Source of the DNA: Prorocentrum cordatum
Taxonomy: Eukaryota; Sar; Dinophyceae; Prorocentrales; Prorocentraceae
Direction: 5' to 3'
Assembly (NCBI GenBank): GCA_963575745.1
Contig: CAUYUJ010003658.1
Coordinates: forward strand, 517,501 to 581,500
DNA length: 64,000 bases
The notes under the pieces are model-generated. The model was not told where the DNA came from. It saw only the letters and a list, made by a program, of their open reading frames with translations, and did not search any database. A program made the translations under genes and the position numbers. Shown piece after piece: positions 33,200 through 42,930 of this stretch (its first letter is position 1; the number at the start of each line of letters is the position of its first letter).

Positions 33200-34003
33200 A
33201 TGGCTTTCGATGACGGCATGAGTGGTGCCCAGAGGTTTGTACCGTCATTGCCGTTCCCCGTCTCCCACGCCCTTGGGCCCCACATACCGCTATGTGGATC
33301 ATGCCAAGACCGTCCGACACCATCAGCAAGCTCAGCATCCTATGATGTGTCCCTCCTTAGTCCTCCTGCTCTTCCTGTCTTTTCTTTCTCCTTCCTCTCT
33401 TTCCCCGTGCGCCCCCAGACCCCCAGAGCCGCCAATATCCCGTCATATGTTTGCCCGAGACCTTCTCACGTCTTCAAGCGCGTGTCTTTCCTTCCTCCTC
33501 AGTCCTCTTCCTTCTCTCAAGGGGAGCATGGCCTCCTACTGGCCGCGGGTAGGGACTGTGTGGGCGATCACGTAGCCAGAGCTGCGGCCGCTGCGTGGTC
33601 AGAATTCGTCACCGCCCTTATCCGAACCATCGATCGGCGTGACACAGGGGCTTTCCTTACATTATCCGTAGGACTGCGCGAAGAGGTGTGGCGGACGCGA
33701 TCCACGCCGACATTGCGGCCCCACGCCATGATCGGAACGCGAGGTTCGTGCTGGCCCTTCGTGCGTCCCAGCACGACTCGGGGCAAGTCGGCAGAAAATT
33801 GTCTTGCAGCGGCTGCTCGTGTTTCTTCAACCGCCAGCGGCTCTAATGCTGCACCAACAACAGATACCCTCGCCCCTCTTCCTGAAGCGATCGTGCCGCT
33901 CTGTGGTCGTCAGATTTCACGCGGACGAACTCCAAAGTACATTGACACCAGAAATAGATTGGACATGGCCGTGCAGACATTTTCTTTACGCGACAGGTTC
34001 TAA
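33200..34003 (+). CDS. Hypothetical ORF, unknown
   Basis: ATG at 33200 and 267 codons without a stop. The middle (about 33570-33780) reads ARAAAAAWSEFVTALIRTID, then LSVGLREEVWRTR, which is protein-like. The first 100 codons run through a C/T-rich tract and are doubtful. No known domain, and no conserved neighbour. An overlapping frame downstream (34127-34366) contains RHDRVADGLADLTLDMQ, faintly like the end of an RNase H-like domain, so a decayed retroelement is an alternative. Confidence 0.22.
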   Translation: MAFDDGMSGAQRFVPSLPFPVSHALGPHIPLCGSCQDRPTPSASSASYDVSLLSPPALPVFSFSFLSFPVRPQTPRAANIPSYVCPRPSHVFKRVSFLPPQSSSFSQGEHGLLLAAGRDCVGDHVARAAAAAWSEFVTALIRTIDRRDTGAFLTLSVGLREEVWRTRSTPTLRPHAMIGTRGSCWPFVRPSTTRGKSAENCLAAAARVSSTASGSNAAPTTDTLAPLPEAIVPLCGRQISRGRTPKYIDTRNRLDMAVQTFSLRDRF

Positions 34004-34264
34004 ACCGCTACAGTAAATGCTACGCGGGCGGGCTAAAACTCCACGACAAGACCCACGACCTTCTGATATCCCGGGTGTCGAACCGGATCATTTCGCACGT
34101 GGGCAACAGGGTGATGTCTGCCCCAGTTGCACGAAAACCGTTTCCAATGGTGGCGGCACCGCCACGATCGCGTCGCAGACGGGCTGGCCGACCTCACCCT
34201 GGACATGCAGAAGACATGCGAGACGCGTTACGAGGCAGTCGCCCTCACGCTTGAGAGCCCCAGC

Positions 34265-34330
34265 GTGATCATCGGCTTCTGCGGGAGGGAGACTGCGCAG
34301 CCGCGGCGTGGATCATCGGCTTCTGCGGGC
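34265..34330. repeat. 46-bp spaced direct repeat
   Basis: GATCATCGGCTTCTGCGGG occurs at about 34267 and 34312. A local duplication. Confidence 0.8.
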
Positions 34331-34797
34331 AAGCACTGGAAAGGGGGGGGACGTTTGGGCCGTTAGTTAGGCGTATGTATCGAGTTGCCGTACAATGCTC
34401 ACCGAGCAGATGCTGTAGCCCTTGACGAAGCATCGCGTGAGTTTGCAGCCCTTCTGGCTCTGTAAAGCTGATGGCCAAAAGCGGGCACCCAGGTTTCTTG
34501 CGCTTCAGAAAAGAATAAGAACGCTTCGCACACCTTGAAGTAGTGTGGCTGAGATGACGTAGTTTTCTGTCCCATGTGTTGTCGTACAACTACTACTGGC
34601 CCCAGTCGCACCCCCTTTGCTTGCACGGCCGCCGCAGATACAGGGCGCCAGGGTTTACTCCAGACCGCTCGTCGTGAGCTGCCTTACACGAATGGCCACC
34701 CTAGTCGGTCCGTGTTGCAGGTGTTGGTGAAGATTTTGACTGCCGCGCTATACCAGACACTGCGGGGTGAGATCGCAGCGGAACGGAGACACCCCCA

Positions 34798-36310
34798 CCA
34801 GGAAATCAATTTCGGTTTCGTGATCGTGTCGCGCGTGCGGGCGGGGCGAGGCTGCGATGGCGCGCGAGAACAATGACCCCGCCGTCGCTACGGCGATTCG
34901 GATCAGTGGACCGCCCTTCCACCCCTGGTGGGCGCGCGGTGGCCCAGGGTGTCCCGCTGTGGTGTCCTGTGTCGTCCCGTTGGTGCCTTGTTGGTGTCCC
35001 GTTTGTGTTCCGTCGGTGGTGGGCGGGCGGTGGCCAGGGGAATCCGTCTAGGTATCGATAGTGAAGTCGATCGTGGGATCGATAATGACATAAATCGTTC
35101 GAATGGGATGGATAATGGAATCAAACGTGAGACCAACAGTGTTGTTGATGATGGCGTTGGTGGTTGTGTTCGAGCTGTCGGATGTCTAGGGCGGCGGCGT
35201 CCCCTTGAGTCGCGCAGATCACGCGGGGACAGGCGATGTCACAATGGGCGAGCACAATGGGTTCGACCGCTGAATCCATTCGTGCTAAGACTGGCCGTGA
35301 GGTTGATACATATGATTAATCGAATGAGATCGAAAGCGGGGGCGATGGTGACATCACATCGCAGCACAGCATCGTCATCACGCGTCGGCGCTAACCCGAG
35401 GGAACGTCACCATCATTTTCACCACCACACCCGATCGCATTTGCCAGCAGTTGTTTCCCCCCCACCCCACACCCCCACACCCGGACCTCCTTCTCACCAG
35501 AACGTATCACCCGAAAGGTGGTCGTATCGGAGGTTTGGGTGAGTTAGCAGTGGGACGGAGTGCCCACCACCAGGAAATCGATTTCGGTTTCGTGTTCGTG
35601 TCGCGCGTGCGAGCAAAGCAAAGCTGCGTGGGCGCACGAGAACAATGACCCCGCCGTCGTTATGGCGATTCGGATGCAGTGGACCGCCCTTCCACCGCTG
35701 TTGGGCGCGCGGTGGCCCAGGGTGTCCCGCTTTGGTGTCCTGCAGCGTCCCGTTGGTGCCCCTTTGGTATCCCGTCGGTGTTCCGTCGGCGGTGGGCGGG
35801 CGGTGGCCGGGGGTGTTCGCGTAGGTATCGATAGTGAAGACGATCGCGAGATCGATAAGGACATCGCTCGAATGGGATGGATAATGGAATCGAAAGTGAA
35901 GCTAACAGTGTTGTTGATGATGGCATTGGTGGTTGTGTTCGCGCTGTCGGATGCCTAGGGCGGCGGCGTCCCCTTGAGTCGCGCAGATCACGCGGGGACA
36001 GGCGACATCACAATGGGCGAGCACAATGGGTTCGATCGCTGAGTCCATTCGTGCTAAGACTGGCCGAAAAAGGTTGACACATGTGATGAACCGAATGATA
36101 TCGAACGCTGGGGCGATGGTGACATTACATCGCAGCACAGCGTCGTCATCGAACGTCGTCGCTAACCCGAGGGCGCGTCACCATCATCTTCACCACCACA
36201 CCCGACCGCATTTGCCAGTAGTTGTTTTCCCACCCCACCCCCACCCCCGACCTCCTTATCACCAGACCTTACCACCCGGAAGTGCTCCGTCGGCGGTGGG
36301 CGGGCGGTGC
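34798..36310. repeat. Complex tandem repeat, ~772-bp unit, two copies
   Basis: GGAAATC(A/G)ATTTCGGTTTCG starts copies at 34801 and 35573 (772 bp apart). Each copy holds, in order, CGCGCGTGCG..GAACAATGACCCC, a GTGTCCCG tract, a GATCGAT-type tract, GTTGTTGATGATGGC(G/A)TTGG, ATCGCAGCACAGC.TCGTCAT and CACCACACCCGA(T/C)CGCATTT. The second is about 90% similar by eye. Partial copies occur at 36280-36600, 37230-37745 and 51120-51410. Confidence 0.88.
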
Positions 36311-36319
36311 CCAGGGGTG

Positions 36320-36580
36320 TTCCGCTTTGGTATCGATAATGTAGCCGATCGTGAGATCGACGCTGGGAACGTCTAAATGGGAGGCAACGTGAGATGATAT
36401 CGGCTGCGAGGTTGAATGTGGCATCGGTTGTGATATCGGAAGTATATAGAGGAATCGATAATGGCATCGATATATCGATGGTGAGATCGAATGCGAAATA
36501 CATAGTGATATCCATGGAGAGATCGATAGCGGTATGTGTGGTCGACAGTTGGATCGATGCGGTGAGATCGTAAGCGGGGG
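36320..36580. repeat. GATCGATA-type tract
   Basis: Repeated GAGATCGA(T/A) and ATCGATA steps, continuing the second half of the complex repeat without its unique parts. Confidence 0.7.
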
Positions 36581-36597
36581 CGATAGTTCCCAACCTA

Positions 36598-36925
36598 GGC
36601 TCTGCCTAGAAGGGTTCTTATTCTCTGTGCTTAAAGGGGCCGGGCAGTGCACCCCGCCCCGGGCGGTTCCCCCAGGATCCGCCCCGCGGTTCCCCCAGTT
36701 ACGTCCCCTTAGCTTAGTGTTGCATATCTCATCTTAGCTTAGTTTATTTCATCTTAACTTAGCTTAGCTTCATCTTAGCTCAGGTTTGTCTTAGCTTAGC
36801 TTACCTTCATCTTAGCTTTGCTGAGCTTTAGCATAGCAGAGCACAGCATCGCATAGCATAGCGTAGCATAGCATAGCATAGCATATTAGCATGGGTGTAA
36901 TTCCCTACCTAGGCTCTGCCTAGAG
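36598..36925. other. Two copies of an ACCTAGGCTCTGCCTAGA hairpin
   Basis: ACCTAGGCTCTGCCTAGA occurs at about 36592-36610 and 36907-36925; CTAGGC/GCCTAG arms with a 3-nt loop. They bracket the start of the CATAG-type array. Confidence 0.6.
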
Positions 36926-37200
36926 GGTTAGCTTAGCTTAGCTGAGCTGAGTTGATCATAGCGCAGCGCTGCATTAGCATAATATAGCATAGCATAACAT
37001 AGCCAAGCATAGCATAGCACAGCATAGCATAGTGCAGCATGACATAGCATGGCATATCATATCATATCATAGCATAGCACAGCTTAGCATAGCAGATCTT
37101 AGCTAACACAGCGCAGCATTACATATCATAACATATCATATCATAGCATAGCATCCCATAGCATAGCGCAGCATAGCATATCATAACATAGCATAGCAAT
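36700..37200. repeat. (CATAG)n / (CTTAG)n array
   Basis: About 500 bp of AGCATAGCAT and TTAGCTTAGC pentamer-based repeats with drifting variants. No gene. Confidence 0.93.
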
Positions 37201-37229
37201 GCTGCTTTCCTAGAGGCTCCAACTTCTAG

Positions 37230-37745
37230 GTCGGGTCGCACTGATGAAATGACATTACACTGCAGAGCAACATCGTCATGACCTGCCGTCGCTAATTCGA
37301 GGGCGCGCCACCAGCATCGTTATCAACGCGCCCATCGCATTTGCCCGCAGTTGGTTCTTTCCCCCACCCCCAATATCATTATCACTCGAAGGGTGGTCTT
37401 ACACGTGGTATCAGTAGATTTCCGTTGCCAGTTTCCATATCATTGTGTTATTCATCTTGTTCCTCCTCGTTTTCCGCCTCTTCCTCCCCCTCCTCGTCCC
37501 GTCGCGTTGTTGATGGTTTCGCGGACCGTTTCGGATCACATCCCAGAGGCAGGGCAGTCGACGGTGTATCACAGTGTTCGCTTCGTTGTCGGAGGTTGGG
37601 TGGTGAGATCGAGATGGACAGGAACACCCCCCAGTTGGAAATCGGTTTCGGTCTTGTGTTCGTGTCGTGCGCGCGGGCGAGGCAACGCTGCGTGGGTGGG
37701 CGAGAGGAATGACCCCGCTGTTGCTGGGGCGGTACTCGACAATTG
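37230..37745. repeat. Partial copy of the 772-bp complex repeat
   Basis: GACATTACACTGCAGAGCAA, CGAGGGCGCGCCACCA and CATCGCATTTGCCC match the end of the unit. TTGGAAATCGGTTTCGGTCT, then GTGTTCGTGTCG and GGAATGACCCCGCTG match its start. The order is end-then-start, as expected from a tandem array junction. Confidence 0.75.
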
Positions 37746-37914
37746 TCCGAACCTCCCCCGGTAGGCGAGCGGTGGCCAGGTTGTCCCGCCGTGGCATCTT
37801 TGTGGCTAGGGCGGGGAAACACAATCGTCCGAACCTCCCCCGGTGGGCGGGCGGTTGCCGGGTCGTCTTGCCGCGGTAATTGTTCGAATTTCCTCCCCCC
37901 GTGGGCCGGCGGTG

Positions 37915-38330
37915 GCCGTCGGTGTCCCGTCGGTGTCCCGTCGGTGTCCCGTCGGTGTCCTCGCGGTGTCCTCGCGGTGGCTGGGGGTGTCCCGCCGTGG
38001 TGTCTCGCGGTGTCCTCACGGTGTCCCGCGGTGTGTCGCTGTGGGCGCGCGGGGGAATGATCCCGCCGTCGCTCAAGGAATTTGGATGCAAAAGTTCGGC
38101 CCCTCAGTGGGCGGCCGGTGGCTGGGGGTGTCCCGGCGTGGTGCCCCGCCTCGTCCAGATGGTGTCCCGCGGTGCCCCGCCGTGTTGTGCCGATGGGAGG
38201 TGTTCCGTGGGGTCCCGTGGTGTCCCGCGGTGTCCCAGTGGTGTCTTGCCGTGTCCCGTGATGTCCAGTGGTGTCCCGCGGTGCCCCACCGCGGTGTCCC
38301 ACCGTGGTGTCCCACCGTGGTGTCCCGATC
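37915..38330. repeat. GTGTCCCG(C/T)(C/G)G minisatellite
   Basis: 12-bp steps of GGTGTCCCGTCG or GGTGTCCCGCGG over about 400 bp, the amplified form of the tract in the complex repeat. Confidence 0.9.
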
Positions 38331-38790
38331 GATCGCGGTTTCGCTCGTAAGATCGATAACTACCGAGACGTGGTGAGATCGGTAGTGAGATCGATCGGTG
38401 GGTCGATAGTCATGTCGATAATGAGATCGGTAGTTGTATATATTTTGCGAGCGGCGGTGATATCGATAGTGAGATCGAGAGTTGTGTCGACATTATAATT
38501 GGTTGCGATGTCGATAGTGCGACCCACTGCGGGATCGACTGCGAGATCGATAATTGGACCGATTGCGATCTCGATTGTGCGATCGGCTGAGATCTCTCTT
38601 GAGATCGAATGTGGAATCGATTTCAGATCGGTCGAGTGAAATCGACAGTCATAACGACCGCAATTTCGATAAACATGCCGATTGTGACATCGATCGCGGG
38701 ACCGATATGGATATCAATTGAGTGATATCGATCGTGAGATCAATACCGGGACCAGTTGTGAGATCGATCGGATGACATCGGTGGTGGGAT
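38330..38790. repeat. GATCGATAGTGA satellite
   Basis: Irregular 10-20-bp steps of GAGATCGATAGTG(A/G) and ATCGAT(T/C)G(C/T)G; GATC occurs roughly every 10-15 bp. Related tracts are at 35040-35130, 35820-35910, 36320-36580, 47440-47960 and 51120-51230. Confidence 0.88.
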
Positions 38791-38812
38791 TGCCTGTGGG
38801 ACCGATTCGGCG

Positions 38813-39480
38813 GATTCTCCTGGCGCCAGCCCTAGCGACCACTCATCGCATTTCAACCGCCGCGACCAGTGCGATCACCACCGCGGCCACTGCGCGATCA
38901 TCGCTGCCGCAGCTATGTGGCCCAAGCAAGCAAGCATTTCGCACGACGCCTGCTTCCCGGTGCCACGTCTGCGGGCGGCGCGCGCCTTTTCGCCGACGAT
39001 CCTTCGCCGCCAGGCTCTGCCAGCGGTCCGCCGCTAGTCTCTGCCAGCTACGTCGCGAAGGATGCCCGGCGTGCCGAGCGCGAGGGGTCGCGCAGATTGT
39101 CGCGGTGTTTCGAGCGCGCCGACGGTTCCAGAACGGCCTTTGTGTCGGGGCAGCAGTTGTCCGACGCTTTGCGCGCGACGCCGACCGACGCGCGCGGCGC
39201 GGCCTCTGTCTGAAGCCCCCCAGGGCAGCATGGGCAACCGCTACATGGGGCAGAATTTGTTGGTGCACGCGGACGGGCGCTCCGGCAAACCCTTCTAGTC
39301 CGAACTCACCCGCGACCAGCGAATGCAGCCCATGCCGAATCAAGCTTGGGCGGCCATGGCCTGCTTCAAGGGGCCGCCGCAGGGCATGGGCGCAGAGGGC
39401 CGGGTCGCCCTGCTCCGCGTCGTTCGCGGCAGGGTGCTCCGCCCTCTGCCCGCTGGCATCACCGCGGCGGCTACTTTATA
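38813..39480 (+). other. Protein-like GC-rich stretch, unknown
   Basis: Two overlapping frames look protein-like: VSASYVAKDARRAEREGSRR continuing to a stop at 39213, and MGNRYMGQNLLVHADGRSGK interrupted by TAG at 39297 and resuming SELTRDQRMQPMPNQAWAAM to 39479. A decayed exon or pseudogene is possible. I recognise no domain. Confidence 0.3.
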
Positions 39481-39640
39481 GATAGAGTGGTTACATCCAC
39501 TTAGCGGCCTACTCAGCTCACATAGCTAAGTTAGATAGCAACCAGCTTGCTATCTAGGTTAGCAGATCACGCTAACTAAGTTGGCTAACCTACTTAGTTT
39601 GTGGTTTAGTTATTCCGTATAAAGCCAGAATAGGGGGGCT
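39480..39640. repeat. CTAACTTAG/CTTAGTT-rich segment with hairpin
   Basis: Contains GATAGCAACCAGCTTGCTATC (8-bp arms around ACCAG) and several inverted CTAAGTTAG/CTAACTTAG words. AT-rich compared with both sides. Confidence 0.55.
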
Positions 39641-40275
39641 CTTATGCTGTTTTGCACCGCTGGCGCGCGAAGACGCCCTTCGCGTTCTTGGTTCGGCGGG
39701 GGGGGGGGGGGGGGGGCGCAGGCCTTGCGTTCTTCAGTCCGTCGGCGGGCAGGGCGAAGCCTTTGGTCGCCAACGAGCGCCAGGGGCGGCGAGGCGCTTC
39801 GCCCCAACAAAGCACGATGATAGCGATGGAAGCGGAAATGGCGGAGCCCAGTGGATATATTAGGAGGGGCAGTGGGGCGAACCATGTCTCATTCGAGTTT
39901 CCTCCTCGGCCGTCGCTGAGCCTCTGGCGCCCGCGAACAAAAGTAGGCGCGATGATAATTGCGCGATTAGGATGGACGGGGGGGGGGGAATGGAAAAGGA
40001 GGGGGAGGAGGAGAAGGAGGATGAGGAGGAGGAACGATGGGCGTCGTTCAAACAACAATCGCGAGCTGATCCCCCGCAGCTCGCTCATGCAGGTGATCTG
40101 TGAAACTGTGGAACTGGAATTGTCTTCCTGGACCTCCTGCCTGTTCCTCCCCGCTCTTTCTTCCCCCTCCTCCTCGCCATTCTCCGCCCCCTCCTCCTTC
40201 CCCCCTCTCATTCCTCAATTTTTCTGCGCCCCGCAGCTTTGCCTCGCGAGGGCTCAGCGCCGCGGCCGCGCGCCC
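39641..40275. other. Intergenic with homopolymer and purine tracts
   Basis: A G-run at 39697-39717, a GGA tract (39978-40035) and a C/T tract (40150-40215). The minus strand before 40280 may hold the last part of the transposase-like pseudogene, but no clear end was seen. Confidence 0.4.
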
Positions 40276-40279
40276 GTCA

Positions 40280-42471
40280 GCAGCAGGGGAAATGCAATAT
40301 TCTATGATGCTGCTGGTCCGGCGCGAACCCGGGGTGGTCCACGCGATGAATTTGGGCCGATGTGGCGGCCATTTCTCGAACATCCCACTCAGAGATGCAC
40401 GGCGCTAAACATCGCCAATTTTCGCGCGAAAGAGGGCCCCATCCAGACGCAACCTGTTGTGACGTGTTTTCAAACGCAACGCAACTTCCCAAGCAAACCG
40501 CTCGACCATGCACCATGCATGACGCTGAAGTAGTTACATCGCACTTCCTGCGCATGGGCAGGATTCTCGAAACAGATCCAACGAGGCGCCTGCTTGCTGG
40601 GTGTGGACCCAAGAGGCCGACGCCACAAATCACATAATGCTGGACATCGTGGAGGTGATGCAACGCCACCTCTTGCATGGCGCCCTTTTTCGCATGGCTG
40701 CTCGTTGTGCCGACCGCCCGCCACTTGCTTTATAACGCGGTGCCCCCCGCCCATGAGGAACGTTGGAAGGAGGCGCTTGTGCCGCTCAAGCTGGGCTGGA
40801 ATATGAAGAGTTCAAGGGCCCTTTGGCCTAAAAACAGAAGTGCCGCGCGCCTGCCTGCGGCGGCCCATGTGGCGCTTGAGCAGATCGTCAAAGCGTCGGG
40901 GGGTCACAGTGCCAGCGCTGCTCATGATGAGTTTGTTTGTCACATCGCACAACATGGATGCAGGCATGATCTCTGCATCGAGCGTTCGGGCACCATCCGA
41001 GGCAGACACGGCGCCATTGAGATAGCGTTGAAGAGCTGGCGCGATCGACACATGCTCAGACGCGCTGCCAGACAGCAAGCCACCTGATACGACGCGCTTA
41101 GCATGTGCATTGCCATTCGGCCAGCGCCGCGCTTGGACATACTCGCGAAGGCACGCGTGGCCTTTCCCTATAGCGGCCAGCCTGGTCAGCAGCTCGTCCA
41201 CCTCACTCATAGAGCCCGCCAACCATGTAGCAGCGCATCCAGCTCCATGCGACGCCCTCTGCCGGGGGCAGCATCAAGTGCCGGTCCTGAAGCAGGCCGC
41301 CCCGCTGGAAACACCACCCGAACAGCACCTCGAGCCGCCTTCTGTTCGGCCATGTCCCTGCGATCAGCTGCTGGCTTGATGCGCCGCTGAACCGACGTGA
41401 TCTCTTCGGCCGAGTAGAGGTCGAAGCGGCCGGGGTCGGCGGAGCGGGCAGGGATGAGCCGCCCAGTCGGGCCTGGGAGATGGTCGCTCTTCGGGCGCGC
41501 GACGTTTTTGCAGAGCGTGCAGGGCTTGATGCCCGCTCACCTTTTCGCTTGCAGCACGTGCTTGCGGGCCCGTTCGTCTTGGGCCATGATCTGCCGCTTG
41601 CCGTGCGCCGCCGCGACCTGCGGGCGGAACGCTCTTCTTCTTTCTCCTCCTCTTTCCTCCTCGCCCCCCCCCCCCCCCCCCCCCCCCCTTGCATCCCCCC
41701 CATTCCTCTCCTCCATTGATGCGTGCTGGCATCCTCGCGGTTCCCGCGCTGCCACGCAAAAGTTTGGAAACGCGCCAGTCAACAACGCGAAGGCCCTCCT
41801 CGCTCCTTCAGCAGATCGGGGGGGGGGATATTTGGGCAGAGGGCAAATCGCTGACGCGCAGGCACCTGGCCGCATATATTCAGAGCTACTCCGCGGCTGA
41901 GACCGGGCCCATCAGGTTGGCCGAAGAAAAGCTTCAGGCGCTCCGTCGTCGCCGTGGATACGCCACCAGGCACATTGGACAATTCGCTGCCGCGCATCGC
42001 GGCGATGGTGTTCCAACGCAGTTCGTTGCTGAGGGCTGGCCAACCGTGCTAGACAAAGCTCCAATGAAACGCTTGCGTTCTCCTGCGGTTCTCACTGGCC
42101 AGGACGCTGCCTGGGGCGATCTCGCCACGATAGATGAACGCGCCCACCGATCCTTTGCGCTTCGGCGCCAGCTCGAGGAACGCATCCCTGAAAGAAGTAG
42201 ATGCTTTGAAAGCTGCCTCGAGCCGCGCGAACGGACGCTTGAGCCACGCGGCCGCGCCAGACGAGCCCATCGACTTCTGCGCCAGCAGGGGGCCGGAGCC
42301 CGCGCCCTCCATGACCTTGGCGCGGCGGCGCCTGGCCAGCGTAGAAGCGCGAAAAGCATCGGGGAGACCCTCCCTGTTGACGTCAGCCATCCAGGCGGCA
42401 GTCGCCGCGGCCGTCGTCTGGGGCGACTTGCCATGCGCAGTTGTGCGGATTCTCTGCGGGGCAGAATGCAT
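40280..42471 (-). pseudogene. Transposase-like family, processed (intronless) pseudocopy
   Basis: The minus-strand ATG at 42471 opens a 140-codon frame ending RKGSVGAFIYRGEIAPGSVL, then ENRRRTQAFHWSFV. Further pieces follow in shifted frames: VSTATTERLKLFFGQ and RFALCPNIPPPDLLKE (41780-41997), then after a C-run GIKPCTLCKNVARPKSDHL and SADPGRFDLYSAEEI (41400-41545), then RLEVLFGWCFQRGGLLQDRH and AWSWMRCYMVGGLYE (41203-41330). A clean frame follows at 41222-40812: SEVDELLTRLAAIGKGHACL, REYVQARRWPNGNAHAK and SGSASEHVSIAPALQRYL. Last is MQEVALHHLHDVQH (40678). These blocks align one-to-one with the gene at 62319-63791. It has no intron at the CKN position, double SL relics in front, and a one-base change giving RGE where the other copy has GDE. 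Confidence 0.7.
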
Positions 42472-42485
42472 ATCTCCTGAAGGGG

Positions 42486-42524
42486 GGCTAAGCCAAAATG
42501 GCTTGGGTCAAAATGGCTACGCGT
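42486..42524 (-). other. Tandem double relict spliced leader
   Basis: Read on the minus strand: CGTAGCCATTTTGACCCAAG (18 of 20 identical to the dinoflagellate SL) immediately followed by CCATTTTGGCTTAG, a second SL shortened at its 5' end exactly after the internal TAG that can serve as a trans-splice acceptor. It ends about 15 nt before the minus-strand ATG at 42471. This is the signature of an mRNA that was reverse-transcribed, reintegrated, trans-spliced again and reintegrated again. Confidence 0.85.
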
Positions 42525-42539
42525 CTATGTCGGCGTTGT

Positions 42540-42930
42540 CCGTGATTTATTGTTTGTGGTGTGGTTGTTGCTTTTGGTGGTGGTGTTATTGTTGGTGTTG
42601 GTGGTGTGGTTATTGCTCGTGCGGTTCTTAGTGTTGTGGTTGTTGCCGTTGTAGTTGTTTGCTGTTGCTGTTGCTGGCTGTGTTGTTGTTTTAGTCGGTC
42701 GTGTGGTGCTGCGTCTACAGGTGTTGGAAATGATGTGTGTTGTTGTTCTTGGTGCTGTGGTTCGTTTGTTGGTTGCGTGTTTGTTTGGTGCTGTTTTTGC
42801 GGTTGTTGCTGTAGTTGCTTCGCGCGCACGTGTGTATCTGCGTGCATGTTGTGTGTGTTGGTGGCGCAATCTTTTCGTCGGCTTTGAGCTTGCCATTGTT
42901 TGATTGTTAGTTGGCGTGCGTTGCTGGTAG
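42540..42930. repeat. (GTT)n-rich tract
   Basis: About 400 bp rich in TTG/GTT/GGT words (TTGTTGTTG, GGTGGTG). The Cys/Val/Thr-rich frames across it are not genes. Confidence 0.85.

Noticed and set aside
33571-33585. CGTAGCCA resembling an SL start
   Set aside because: Match ends after eight bases; no ATTTTGG or CTCAAG follows.
42239-42247. CTTGAGCCA on the + strand as another SL relic
   Set aside because: Only nine matching bases; it lies inside the pseudocopy's coding sequence (AAWLKRP).
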